Below are positions 8,921 to 17,719 of a stretch of DNA of 64,000 nucleotides, in pieces. The notes beneath the pieces are model-generated. The model was given only the letters and a program-made list of their open reading frames with translations, ran no database searches and was not told where the DNA came from. Each line of letters opens with the position of its first letter. The stretch's first letter is position 1. Position numbers and translations under genes: made by a program. The stretch is taken from positions 1,364,001 to 1,428,000 of the forward strand of contig NZ_WHOH01000003.1 in the NCBI RefSeq assembly GCF_009741735.1, read 5' to 3'. The stretch comes from Lentibacillus sp. JNUCC-1 (GTDB lineage Bacteria > Bacillota > Bacilli > Bacillales > Amphibacillaceae).

Positions 8921-9790
8921 TCATTCATTTAAAAACTGCTTAATGACATCTGCCAGAATTTGCCCAGCTGTTTTAGGGGCAACAATACCTGGTAAACTTT
9001 TAGCGAGAATTGCCTTAATGCCACGCTGCTCTGCAAAATCAAAATCAGTTCCGCCCGGTTGGGAAGCCAGGTCAAAAATAAGCGCATGAGACGGCAAGTA
9101 TTGTATTTCTTTTTTTGTGATTATATTGGCTGGAATTGTATTAATTAACACATCACATGATACTGTGTGATTTTTAAGGTCTTCCAGCGGGATGGCTTTT
9201 AGACCCATTTCTGTAATTCGGGCCAAGTCCTTAATATGTCTGGCTGCAACAGACACTTTTGCTCCGAGAGCAGAAAATTTATTGGCAACCGTATGCCCGA
9301 CCCGCCCAAATCCAGTAACAATCACCTGTGAACCATGGATGGTATAATCTGTTTGTTCTATAGCCATCATAATGGCTCCTTCTGCCGTAGGAATAGAGTT
9401 ATAGATTGCGACATCATCGCGATTTAAAAGCGGGATAAGTGTAACTCCCGATTGTTTCGCTTGTTTCCGCAGATAACTATTGGCGATCCCCGTAAAGACA
9501 ACCGTCTCTGAATTTAATTGTTGAAACCATTCAGATGTTAGTTGAATGCTTTCATCAGAAAAGACTGGTGTGATATATCCTTCATTATCGGTTCCAGTGA
9601 TCGGAAGTATGACAGCATTCAATTGATCAGGTTCAAGATCACTGAACGTCATTTGTTCCAATCCTGTAAAACCTTGTTCAAGATTGTCATAACCAACGAG
9701 CTGGATCGTCGTTTGAGGCATCATTTTAAGCTGGCGTATCAGTTCCAGATAACGCCCATCCCCACCAATAACTGCAATTAATTTATTCAT
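8921..9790 (-). CDS. dpaA: Dipicolinate synthase subunit A
   Basis: SpoVFA, the NAD(P)-binding subunit of spore dipicolinate synthase. It contains GGDGRYLEL near the N-terminus, a second Rossmann loop GFGRVGHTVANKF, and the conserved stretch LARITEMG. The C-terminal PGIVAPKTAGQIL matches the family. The ATG at 9790 (289 residues) sits 12 bases from a GGAGGG site; a GTG four codons upstream would abut the site and is less likely. It heads the operon and is preceded by a SigK-type promoter. Confidence 0.94.
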   Translation of the reverse strand: MNKLIAVIGGDGRYLELIRQLKMMPQTTIQLVGYDNLEQGFTGLEQMTFSDLEPDQLNAVILPITGTDNEGYITPVFSDESIQLTSEWFQQLNSETVVFTGIANSYLRKQAKQSGVTLIPLLNRDDVAIYNSIPTAEGAIMMAIEQTDYTIHGSQVIVTGFGRVGHTVANKFSALGAKVSVAARHIKDLARITEMGLKAIPLEDLKNHTVSCDVLINTIPANIITKKEIQYLPSHALIFDLASQPGGTDFDFAEQRGIKAILAKSLPGIVAPKTAGQILADVIKQFLNE

Positions 9791-9835
9791 AGTGTCAAGC
9801 ACCCTCCATCAGTCAAGAATCAATCATCGTCCTTA

Positions 9836-9863
9836 TAGCCTATGTCATATCAAGATGAAGGTG
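9836..9863 (-). promoter_or_regulatory. SigK-type promoter of the dipicolinate synthase operon
   Basis: The minus strand shows CACC (-35, consensus mACm) followed after 15 bases by CATAGGCTA (-10, consensus CATAnnnTA), preceded by GA as in gnCATA. The -10 ends about 33 bases before the dpaA start. Late mother-cell SigK control is known for spoVF in B. subtilis, which agrees with the match. Confidence 0.72.
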
Positions 9864-9878
9864 CATTAGGACAAAAAG

Positions 9879-9910
9879 AAAAACCGTCAGCCTATATGCT
9901 AACGGTTTTT
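9879..9910 (-). terminator. Terminator of the mlpA-ymxH transcript
   Basis: Stem AAAAACCGT(n)AGC with GCT(n)ACGGTTTTT, one internal mismatch and a six-base loop, immediately after the ymxH stop. The minus strand has a T run in the stem's distal arm. It isolates the SigK-driven dpaA operon from upstream transcription. Confidence 0.8.
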
Positions 9911-9913
9911 CCT

Positions 9914-10156
9914 TTAGTCTATATTCGGGGTTTCGATCATGATCATGTCTTCCCCTATTTTCCGGATGGAGCGCCAATCAATAATTGTTTCAGCCCCTTC
10001 TTTTTTAAAGCCGAGCCATTTGTAGTTGGCGATGACCAGAGCCTCAATCTGTCCTGTTCTTTCATTTATTTGCAGATCTGTCTGCCCAAGCACTCCAAGT
10101 CTGGACCCGTGTGTGATATTAACAATTTCCTTTCCACTTATATCCTTGTAGCGCAT
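9914..10156 (-). CDS. ymxH: YlmC/YmxH-family PRC-barrel sporulation-associated protein
   Basis: An 80-residue single PRC-barrel domain protein (MRYKDISGKEIVNI, then GVLGQTDLQI and KWLGFKK). Such domains often bind RNA or serve as small adaptors. It lies after mlpA and just before the dipicolinate operon, as in B. subtilis. The ATG at 10156 is eight bases from a GGGGAG site. Function is not established. Confidence 0.85.
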   Translation of the reverse strand: MRYKDISGKEIVNITHGSRLGVLGQTDLQINERTGQIEALVIANYKWLGFKKEGAETIIDWRSIRKIGEDMIMIETPNID

Positions 10157-10214
10157 CACACCTGCTCCCCTTTTTTATTTGTCATAGTATAGATGTATGC
10201 TGGTTTTCGTTCAC

Positions 10215-11432
10215 CTATTCTAACGATGTCACCAATGCCATAGAAGGTTTGTGTTTAAAGAGGCGATCAATGACAGATTGAACGTTTTCGTTTGTAACAG
10301 CTTCAATCTCATTCAGCATATCCTCAATAGATCTATCTGTGTTGAGAAGCAATTCATTTTTGCCATTCCTTGACATACGGCTATTTGTGCTTTCATGACT
10401 GAATAATAAATTTGCCTTCAATTGTTCTTTACTGTATAAGAGTTCTTTATCTGTGATGCCTTTTTCGACAAATTGATCAATCGTTTGATTAATGCTGTCT
10501 TTTAATAGGGAAAGTTGTTGAACACCAGTACCCGCATATATCGTCAGCAACCCATGATCCAGAAAAGAAGAATGGTAAGAGAATACAGAGTAAGCGAGTC
10601 CATGCTTTTCACGTATTTCTTGAAACAGACGTGAACTCATGCTGCCCCCAAATACGTTATTCATTAAAATCAAACTATATAGGTCATCATCAGTTACAGC
10701 CATTCCGCTAAATCCATAGCATAAATGAGCTTGTTCGATATTTTTTTTCTTAATAACTTCCCCGGCAGTAAATACAGGTGCACGGGCATTCAAAACATTT
10801 GTGGAAGCATTAAATTGACCAAAGTAATTCTCAAGTTCATCTTCAAGGCGTTCATTAATGTGTCCTGCTGCCGATATAACGATATTGTTTGGTGTATAGT
10901 GGTCTTTCATATAGGTTCTCAGTTCATCTGATGTAAATGATTGAACATGTTGACGGGACCCCAAGATTGGATTTGCCAATGGATGTGCACTGTAGGAGGA
11001 CTGAGCCAGGAGGTCATGTACAATATCATCTGGTGTATCTTCATACATATTAATTTCTTCTAAAACTACTTTTTTCTCCCGTTCTATTTCTTCTTCTTCA
11101 AAAAGGGAATTAAAGAACATATCAGCAAGAATCTCTACCGCGTATATTTGGTGCGTGTCCATTACTTTTGCGTAAAAACATGTATATTCTTTAGAAGTAA
11201 ATGCGTTGACCTGACCACCAATTGAATCAAAAGCTTCAGCAATATCCCGTGCATTACGTGATTTTGTCCCTTTAAATAACATGTGTTCCAGAAAGTGTGA
11301 AATTCCACTCTGATCTTCAGGATCGAATCTGGATCCCGTTTTAATCCAGACCCCTATTGTAACGGAACGCACATCAGGAACATGTTCCAATATGATTCTT
11401 AGTCCATTGCGACATGTATTTTTATAAATCAT
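10215..11432 (-). CDS. mlpA: M16-family zinc metallopeptidase MlpA (YmxG)
   Basis: A 405-residue processing-peptidase-like protease. The zinc motif HFLEH is at residues 46-50, followed by MLFKGT, and the downstream acidic ligand region reads KKVVLEEINMYED. The C-terminal half keeps GGSMSSRLFQEIREKHGLAYS, the family substrate-binding region. In B. subtilis mlpA is implicated in regulation of extracellular protease production. It is 24 bases after ylxY. Confidence 0.93.
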   Translation of the reverse strand: MIYKNTCRNGLRIILEHVPDVRSVTIGVWIKTGSRFDPEDQSGISHFLEHMLFKGTKSRNARDIAEAFDSIGGQVNAFTSKEYTCFYAKVMDTHQIYAVEILADMFFNSLFEEEEIEREKKVVLEEINMYEDTPDDIVHDLLAQSSYSAHPLANPILGSRQHVQSFTSDELRTYMKDHYTPNNIVISAAGHINERLEDELENYFGQFNASTNVLNARAPVFTAGEVIKKKNIEQAHLCYGFSGMAVTDDDLYSLILMNNVFGGSMSSRLFQEIREKHGLAYSVFSYHSSFLDHGLLTIYAGTGVQQLSLLKDSINQTIDQFVEKGITDKELLYSKEQLKANLLFSHESTNSRMSRNGKNELLLNTDRSIEDMLNEIEAVTNENVQSVIDRLFKHKPSMALVTSLE

Positions 11433-11456
11433 GAATGTCCTCCTGTTAAGTCTTCT

Positions 11457-12415
11457 TTATCTTTTTTCGTCCAGCAGCTGTTCGATTGTGCCCAGTTTGT
11501 AATTTTTCTTCTTAAGCTCGGTAATCATCAAATCCAACCCCTGTTCAATGACCGGGGTGGGATGCATTAAAATCGTTGCTCCTTTATGCACTTTAGACAT
11601 AACTCGGTTCATCATCACTGACGGTGTCGGGTTTTTCCAGTCAATTGTATCCACAGACCAAAGGACCGTTTCCATATTTAATTCATGAACTGCATTTACG
11701 ACATGATTATTAAAACTTCCACTCGGAGGCGCAAACCAATCTGGTTTTTGGTTCGTAATCGCTTCCAGGACGTCATTGGTTTTTTGGATCTCTTCTATAG
11801 TTTGAGATTTAGTGATTTGCGCCATATCAGGATGACTGTATGCATGGTTTCCAATTGAATGGCCTTCTTCAGCTATCATTTCAACATAGTCCACATGCTT
11901 TTTAGCCCAATTACCTTCAATAAAAAAAGTTGCTTTGACATTATGTTTTTTTAATGTACGAAGGATCCCGGGGATATGATTTTCCCCCCATGAAACATTA
12001 ATTAGCAAACTAACCATATTTTTTTCAGGATGCCCGCGGTATACAGGCGCTGCCGGCAAGTCTTTGAAAGTAACCTCTGGGGGATTTGTTCGTATACAAA
12101 CAATGATGTGTCAAAAACTCCATTTTTATTCATTTGTTCATATGATGCATCAACATCTACTTTAATGCCATTTCTGCCTGGAGTCTTTTTCCAGACTTTA
12201 TCGATGTAGGCATTTTCCGGCTCTTGTTCATAATTTTTGGCTTTATGTATAATTTCTTCATATAAGGGATTATTTTCTTTCATTGCAACGTCAGCCTCAT
12301 AAGGAAGTTGATTTAAATGGGCGGTTGTAAATGGATTGTAGCTCTGGCCCTCGAATGAAATGAACACAATTAGGATAAAAACGATCATATGAATAACGCC
12401 TTTAAACCGATACAT
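11457..12415 (-). pseudogene. ylxY: YlxY polysaccharide deacetylase-like protein, frameshifted in this sequence
   Basis: NodB-fold deacetylase-like protein. The N-terminal frame (12415 to about 12085) starts with a hydrophobic segment (VIHMIVFILIVFISF), probably a signal anchor. The catalytic-domain frame contains VKATFFIEGNWAKKH, GHSIGNHAYSHPDM and APPSGSFNNHVV. A sixth C in the run at plus 12079-12083 joins them as QIPPEVTFKDLPAAPVY and gives 319 residues, the B. subtilis YlxY length. The first NodB motif, usually containing Asp-Asp, reads INVSWGENH, so the canonical metal aspartate is lacking and deacetylase activity is doubtful. A SigE-like promoter precedes it. Confidence 0.83.
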
Positions 12416-12435
12416 ACAGATGCCCCTCTCCTTAC

Positions 12436-12465
12436 ACTTATATGTTGAAGAAGGACAAGATATGC
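12436..12465 (-). promoter_or_regulatory. Possible SigE-type promoter for ylxY
   Basis: The minus strand shows GCATAT (-35-like) and CATATAAGT (-10-like, consensus CATACAnT) separated by 15 bases. It lies just after the pnp terminator and about 20 bases before the ylxY start. Early mother-cell expression is inferred only from this match. Confidence 0.42.
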
Positions 12466-12481
12466 CAGCCTAAAAAAACCA

Positions 12482-12514
12482 AAAAAAGAAACTGTTTGTA
12501 TCAGTTTCTTTTTT
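12482..12514 (-). terminator. Terminator of pnp
   Basis: Perfect 13-bp inverted repeat AAAAAAGAAACTG / CAGTTTCTTTTTT with a seven-base loop, 19 bases after the pnp stop. The sequence can act in both directions. Confidence 0.85.
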
Positions 12515-12532
12515 ACGTATTTAACAGGTATG

Positions 12533-14638
12533 CTATTGTTTTGCTTTTTGTTTTTTCTCTTCCTCGAGGACGGCTTTTCGAGATAAATTCACACGGCCTT
12601 GAGAGTCAATTTCTTTAACTTTAACCATAATCTCATCGCCAATTGAAACTTCATCTTCTACTTTATTGGTACGTCCTTCTGCTAGTTCAGAGATATGAAC
12701 GAGACCATCTTTGCCTTTGAACAATTCAACAAAAGCACCAAACTTTTCGATGCGCTTAACTTTTCCGAGATAAATTTCTCCCACTTCAGCTTCGCGAACC
12801 AGACTTTCAATGATTTCTTTAGCTTTGTTGTTCATGGTAGTGTCTGTTGAAGAAATAAAGACACTTCCGTCTTGTTCAATATCAATTTTCACGCCGGTTT
12901 CATCGATGATCTTATTGATTTGCTTCCCGCTTGGACCAATAACATCACGGATTTTTTCCGGTTTGATGCTCATTGTCAGTATTTTTGGTGCGTATAACGA
13001 TAATTCAGCGCGTGGCTCTGAGATGGTCTGGAGCATGGAATCAAGGATATGCTGACGACCACTTTTAGCTTGGTTTAGCGCTTCTTCTAGTATATTTTTT
13101 GATAAGCCTTCAATCTTGATGTCCATTTGTAAAGCAGTGATGCCCTTTGTAGTTCCTGCGACTTTGAAATCCATATCGCCAAGTGCATCTTCCATGCCTT
13201 GAATATCTGTTAAGATTGAATAATGTTCACCTGATTTAACAAGTCCCATTGCGATCCCTGCTACAGGCGCTTTAATCGGAACACCAGCATCCATCATAGC
13301 CATTGTGCTGGCACATATGCTGGCCTGAGAAGATGACCCATTGGACTCCAGGACTTCAGATACAAGCCTGATTGTATAAGGGAATTCAGTTTCAGAAGGG
13401 ATCACTTTTTCAAGTGCACGTTCTCCCAGTGCCCCATGACCAATTTCTCTTCTGCCAGGTCCTCTGATCGGCCCGGTCTCACCAACGCTGTATTGCGGAA
13501 AGTTATAATGGTGCATGAACCGCTTGGATTCTTCGAGATCAAGCCCGTCCAATATTTGAACATCTCCTAGAGCGCCAAGGGTGCAGATGCTTAGAGCCTG
13601 CGTTTGTCCACGCGTAAAAAGACCAGACCCATGCGTTCTTGGAAGTACGCCTACGCGTGATGACAATGGGCGAATTTCATCTGGTTTACGGCCATCTGGA
13701 CGTATTTTTTCTTTCGTAATCAAATGCCGTACTTCTTCTTTTACCATATTGTTCAAAATGGTTTTAACCTGTGGATAAAGTTCTTCATCTTCTTCGTACG
13801 CTTCTAGTACAGTTTCTTTAACTTGATCAATTGCTTCTTCACGGGCATGTTTCTCTTGTACTTGAATTGCTTCAGTCAGTTGAGCTTTTGCTTCTGTCTC
13901 GACCTTCTGAACCAAATCCTGATCCAATTCTGCAACTGTAAAAGGTTTCTTTTCCACCCCAACAGCAGCAACAATCTGCTCTTGAAATTCAACGATCCGT
14001 TTAATTTCGTCATGGCCAAACATAATTGCTTCAAGCATGACTTCTTCAGGGACTTCATTAGCATTGGCCTCTACCATGTTGACGGCATCTTTTGTGCCAG
14101 CTACGGTTAAATCAATATCACTTTTAGCGTCTTGTTCAATTGTTGGATTGATAATCAGTTGACCATCAACTCGTCCAACATGAACACCTGCGATAGGTTG
14201 TTCGAATGGAATATCAGATATTGAAAGTGCTATGGAAGAGCCAATCATAGCAGCAATCTCTGATGAACAGTCCTGGTCGACACTCATTACTGTACTGATC
14301 ACTTGAACATCATTACGGTATCCATCAGGAAAGAGCGGGCGTATCGGTCTGTCTATAAGTCGTGAAGAAAGAACAGCTTTATCACTGGGACGACCTTCGC
14401 GTTTAATAAATCCTCCCGGAATCTTGCCAACGGCGTATAAACGTTCTTCATAATTAACCGTTAGTGGAAAAAAGGGCAGGTCTTTTGGTTCTTTGGATGC
14501 AGTTGCAGCAGATAATACAGATGTGTCTCCATACTGAATCATACAGGCGCCATTTGCTTGTTTAGCAAGTTCTCCTACTTCTACTAAAAACGAGCGACCG
14601 GCAATATCAATGGAGAATGTTTGTTTTGAATCCGACAT
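12533..14638 (-). CDS. pnp: Polyribonucleotide nucleotidyltransferase
   Basis: Phosphorolytic 3'-5' exoribonuclease of the RNA-decay machinery. The 701-residue protein has two RNase PH domains (about 10-230 and 315-545). The first opens with [15 protein letters not shown], and the second includes [18 protein letters not shown] domain ([11 protein letters not shown]) and a C-terminal S1 domain ([21 protein letters not shown]) follow. ATG 14638 is favoured by an AAGGAGTT site; an upstream frame extension of nine codons has no support. It follows rpsO beyond a terminator and is the usual rpsO neighbour. Confidence 0.96.
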   Translation of the reverse strand: MSDSKQTFSIDIAGRSFLVEVGELAKQANGACMIQYGDTSVLSAATASKEPKDLPFFPLTVNYEERLYAVGKIPGGFIKREGRPSDKAVLSSRLIDRPIRPLFPDGYRNDVQVISTVMSVDQDCSSEIAAMIGSSIALSISDIPFEQPIAGVHVGRVDGQLIINPTIEQDAKSDIDLTVAGTKDAVNMVEANANEVPEEVMLEAIMFGHDEIKRIVEFQEQIVAAVGVEKKPFTVAELDQDLVQKVETEAKAQLTEAIQVQEKHAREEAIDQVKETVLEAYEEDEELYPQVKTILNNMVKEEVRHLITKEKIRPDGRKPDEIRPLSSRVGVLPRTHGSGLFTRGQTQALSICTLGALGDVQILDGLDLEESKRFMHHYNFPQYSVGETGPIRGPGRREIGHGALGERALEKVIPSETEFPYTIRLVSEVLESNGSSSQASICASTMAMMDAGVPIKAPVAGIAMGLVKSGEHYSILTDIQGMEDALGDMDFKVAGTTKGITALQMDIKIEGLSKNILEEALNQAKSGRQHILDSMLQTISEPRAELSLYAPKILTMSIKPEKIRDVIGPSGKQINKIIDETGVKIDIEQDGSVFISSTDTTMNNKAKEIIESLVREAEVGEIYLGKVKRIEKFGAFVELFKGKDGLVHISELAEGRTNKVEDEVSIGDEIMVKVKEIDSQGRVNLSRKAVLEEEKKQKAKQ

Positions 14639-14709
14639 TAATAATGGAACTCCTTTCAATAACATGTTACATATAGTAAGCAGTTGATTTAAAAATCAAA
14701 TTATGAGAA

Positions 14710-14735
14710 AAAAAGCAGGATTTCTCCTGCTTTTT
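14710..14735 (-). terminator. Terminator between rpsO and pnp
   Basis: Perfect 11-bp inverted repeat AAAAAGCAGGA / TCCTGCTTTTT with a four-base loop, ten bases after the rpsO stop, with a T run on the minus strand. Confidence 0.85.
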
Positions 14736-14744
14736 CCCTTCATA

Positions 14745-15014
14745 TTATCGACGTAAGCCAAGCTTTTTAATCAGTTCACGGTAACGGGTTACATCTTTGT
14801 TACGCAAATAAGTAAGCAAATTACGACGTCTGCCTACCATTTTAAACAATCCCCGGCGTGAATGATGGTCTTTTTTGTGCACACGCAAATGCTCGTTAAG
14901 TGACGTGATTTCTGCTGTTAAAACAGCAATCTGCACTTCTGGCGAGCCTGTATCACTATCATGAACCTTGTACTCATTGATAATTTCATTTTTGCGTTCT
15001 TGTGAAATAGCCAT
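14745..15014 (-). CDS. rpsO: 30S ribosomal protein S15
   Basis: An 89-residue primary 16S rRNA-binding protein. [25 protein letters not shown] and [10 protein letters not shown] are S15 signatures, and the C-terminus ends LGLRR. An AGGAGGTGCGCTGA site precedes the ATG. The leader upstream may be a target for S15 autoregulation. Confidence 0.98.
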   Translation of the reverse strand: MAISQERKNEIINEYKVHDSDTGSPEVQIAVLTAEITSLNEHLRVHKKDHHSRRGLFKMVGRRRNLLTYLRNKDVTRYRELIKKLGLRR

Positions 15015-15053
15015 TCAGCGCACCTCCTAAATTAAAATGTATCCCCTGTCCCC

Positions 15054-15081
15054 CAGCAAACGTCGGAGTTACGATTTGCCA
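15054..15081 (-). promoter_or_regulatory. Possible S15 leader hairpin upstream of rpsO
   Basis: In the 127-base gap before rpsO the minus strand can pair GGCAAATCG with CGA(CG)TTTGCT around a six-base loop, close to the ribosome-binding site. S15 is known to bind its own leader in Bacillaceae-type genomes; assignment here rests only on position and this short stem. Confidence 0.3.
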
Positions 15082-15141
15082 AGCGAAGGTTGATCTTTTA
15101 TAGCGTACACCCAATACGAATAAAATGCAAGAGATGGGCGG

Positions 15142-16092
15142 TTAATTTTCTTCTTTTTGTTCAAAAAAATGTTTAATCGTTTCCTCATCATGGCGCATTT
15201 CTTCAATGAGATCCTCGATCCTGTCGAATTTCTTTTCTTCCCGAATGAAAGCACACCAATCAAGTTCGACAGGCTCATGATATAGGTCGCCGGTGAAATT
15301 AAATAAGAACGCCTCAAGACTGGGATTGGAAAGGTTCCCTTCAAATGTCGGATTAAAACCGAGACTTGCCATGCCGTTATAAACCTGATCATTGTGACGC
15401 ACTCTTACCGCGTAAACGCCTGGAGCCGGCAGACGTGTTTCAGGCAGAACTTGTATGTTTGCTGTTGGATAACCAAGCGTTCTGCCGCGTTTAAACCCTT
15501 CAATAACCTTGCCTCTTACACTTGGATAACGACCTAGTAATTTTGCGGCATCTTGCACATCGCCCTTATCCAGTTTTTCTCTAATAAGGGTGGAACTGAT
15601 TTTCTCCCCGTCATATGTCATCTTGTCAAGAACCGTATAATCAAATACACCTCTGGAATGGTCTTTCAAAGTCTGGACATTTCCGCTGCCTTTATGACCA
15701 TAGGAAAAGTCGAATCCAGCGACTAGATGCTTAACATTGAGTCCAATAATAAAATGATCAATAAAGTCCTGAGGTGTTAATTTGGACAGTGTTTTGTTAA
15801 ATGTGATGACATAGAACACATCAACATTCATACCTTCAAGAATGTCTTTTTTCTCTTCCATCGGTGTTATATAATCAACAGAATCGATGTTCGGGTTTAA
15901 CACCACTGACGGATGTGGAGAAAACGAAATAACAGCACTTTTCATTTTTTTTTGCTTAGCCAGATCGATTGCTGCACCGATCACTTTTTGGTGGCCGCGA
16001 TGAATGCCATCAAAGAAGCCAATCGCTGCGACTGTTTCAGGTGCTGTATTTACTGTTAAATTGTGAGGATATGTTAATTGTATCGTCTGCAA
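15142..16092 (-). CDS. ribF: Bifunctional riboflavin kinase/FAD synthetase
   Basis: Makes FMN and FAD. The 316-residue protein has an N-terminal nucleotidyltransferase domain (GFFDGIHRGHQKV, and VAGFDFSYGHKGSG) and a C-terminal flavokinase domain (GRTLGYPTANI, then GVYAVRV). ISSTLIREKLDKGD lies between them. It follows truB after 44 bases. Confidence 0.95.
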   Translation of the reverse strand: MQTIQLTYPHNLTVNTAPETVAAIGFFDGIHRGHQKVIGAAIDLAKQKKMKSAVISFSPHPSVVLNPNIDSVDYITPMEEKKDILEGMNVDVFYVITFNKTLSKLTPQDFIDHFIIGLNVKHLVAGFDFSYGHKGSGNVQTLKDHSRGVFDYTVLDKMTYDGEKISSTLIREKLDKGDVQDAAKLLGRYPSVRGKVIEGFKRGRTLGYPTANIQVLPETRLPAPGVYAVRVRHNDQVYNGMASLGFNPTFEGNLSNPSLEAFLFNFTGDLYHEPVELDWCAFIREEKKFDRIEDLIEEMRHDEETIKHFFEQKEEN

Positions 16093-16136
16093 TCTGCTTC
16101 ACCTGCACTTTGTTCAAGACTTATCATTCGTAAATA

Positions 16137-17027
16137 TTAATTAAACACGCGGACTGGCTTAATTTCATCATTATTGTTCGGATGATATTGATAAATGGCA
16201 AGAAGTTCCCCATCTGCTATGATCGCAAATGGGTCATTTAAGCGTTGATCCGGGAGTGGCAGCTTTTGTCCCTGAAGAACTTTCTGTTTGGTTTTTTCAT
16301 CAACAGTTAGGCGCTCCATCCCCTCAATTCCTGCTGTCATAGGGAGCAAGAGCGTATCTGGCTGAGCGTTTTTAACAGCGGCCTGTATGTGATCAAATGT
16401 ATATGTGTCTTTTTTAGTAACAGAACCGGTTTTTGTCCGGTAAAGTTTAGCCATATGGGCAGGATAACCCAGCTTTTTGCCGATATCCACACATAAAGTC
16501 CTGATGTAAGTCCCTTTCGAGCAAACTACTTTAATATCAAACTTATGTTGTGCTTGTCCAGTCGATGGAAGCAAGCTGATTTGATTTATTATGACGTGCC
16601 TTTCAGGTCGTTCAACTTGTTCTTGAGCTCTGGCATATTCATATAAATGCTTTCCTTTTACTCTGACGGCAGAATACATCGGGGGGATTTGAACAATGGT
16701 CCCTTTGAATGCATTCAGAGCTTGTTCGATTTCAAGGTTAGACGGCATATGTGTGATCGTTGCTTCTTCCACCACTGCACCAGAAGCATCTTCAGTCTCT
16801 GTAGCTGTTCCAAGTTGAACAGTTGCTATATACTCTTTAGCAGTATTGGTCATATATGGAACGAGTTTGGTCGCCCGACCGATACAAAGGGGAAGAACCC
16901 CCTCCGCATCTGGGTCGAGTGTACCTGTATGCCCGACTTTTTTCGTTTGTAAAAGACGTCTGACTTTCATCACACAATCATGGGATGTCATGCCTGGCGG
17001 TTTCCAAAGTGGCAGTATACCGTCCAT
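16137..17027 (-). CDS. truB: tRNA pseudouridine(55) synthase
   Basis: Isomerises U55 in the tRNA T-loop. The 296-residue protein has KPPGMTSHD near the start, the catalytic loop GHTGTLDPDAEGVLP with the aspartate at residue 38, and CSKGTYIRTLCVDIG. It sits between rbfA and ribF as in other Bacillaceae. Confidence 0.96.
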   Translation of the reverse strand: MDGILPLWKPPGMTSHDCVMKVRRLLQTKKVGHTGTLDPDAEGVLPLCIGRATKLVPYMTNTAKEYIATVQLGTATETEDASGAVVEEATITHMPSNLEIEQALNAFKGTIVQIPPMYSAVRVKGKHLYEYARAQEQVERPERHVIINQISLLPSTGQAQHKFDIKVVCSKGTYIRTLCVDIGKKLGYPAHMAKLYRTKTGSVTKKDTYTFDHIQAAVKNAQPDTLLLPMTAGIEGMERLTVDEKTKQKVLQGQKLPLPDQRLNDPFAIIADGELLAIYQYHPNNNDEIKPVRVFN

Positions 17028-17067
17028 CCGATCAACTCCGTTCTCTTATTCTGCAAGTATCGGTGGG

Positions 17068-17418
17068 CTATTCGTTTAAATCACGCAGAATAGCATCAAT
17101 TTTATTACCATATTCAATAGCCTCATCGAATTCAAAACTGATTTCCGGTGTTTTGCGTAAACGAATTCTTTTACCAATTTCAGATCGGATAAATCCTTTA
17201 GCTTTGGCTAAACCTACAAGAGATTCATGCTTTTTTTTCTCATCTCCAAGGACAGATATGAATATTTTTGCTTGCTGTAAATCTCCTGTAACCTCAACAT
17301 CAGTAACGGTCACAAACCCTACACGCGGGTCCTTTATCTTTCGCGTTAAGATGTCTCCAAGCTCTTTTTTCATTTGCTCAGCAACTCTATTCGCCCGTAT
17401 GTCCTGCATCACCTTCAC
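17068..17418 (-). CDS. rbfA: Ribosome-binding factor A
   Basis: A 116-residue KH-fold 30S maturation factor. [16 protein letters not shown] at the start and [19 protein letters not shown] are family signatures. It is in the infB-ylxP-rbfA-truB order and starts 22 bases after ylxP. Confidence 0.95.
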   Translation of the reverse strand: MKVMQDIRANRVAEQMKKELGDILTRKIKDPRVGFVTVTDVEVTGDLQQAKIFISVLGDEKKKHESLVGLAKAKGFIRSEIGKRIRLRKTPEISFEFDEAIEYGNKIDAILRDLNE

Positions 17419-17440
17419 CTCACTATTACATAATAGACTC

Positions 17441-17719
17441 TTATAAACGCTCAGTTACAGAATGGGTGCATTCCATTTCAGTATCAGCGTCGATCACGGC
17501 CTGTACCTCTTGCATTATTTTTTCTGCAAGACGGAGGTCATTTGATATCGTGACAATACCAAGTTTCGTACGCTGCCATAAATCATGATAATCCAGTTCT
17601 GCTACTGATACGTTAAAATCCTGACGTAACCTGGTTATGAGAGACTTGAGCACAGAACGCTTTCCTTTAAGCGAGTGTGTGTTATACAAAAAGCATTCAA
17701 CTTCCATTAAAAGGATCAT
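17441..17719 (-). CDS. ylxP: DUF503 family protein YlxP
   Basis: A 92-residue conserved protein between infB and rbfA. It carries the family features [16 protein letters not shown] and [24 protein letters not shown]. Its start overlaps the infB stop by four bases. Function is unproven; position suggests a role near translation or ribosome assembly. Confidence 0.88.
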   Translation of the reverse strand: MILLMEVECFLYNTHSLKGKRSVLKSLITRLRQDFNVSVAELDYHDLWQRTKLGIVTISNDLRLAEKIMQEVQAVIDADTEMECTHSVTERL

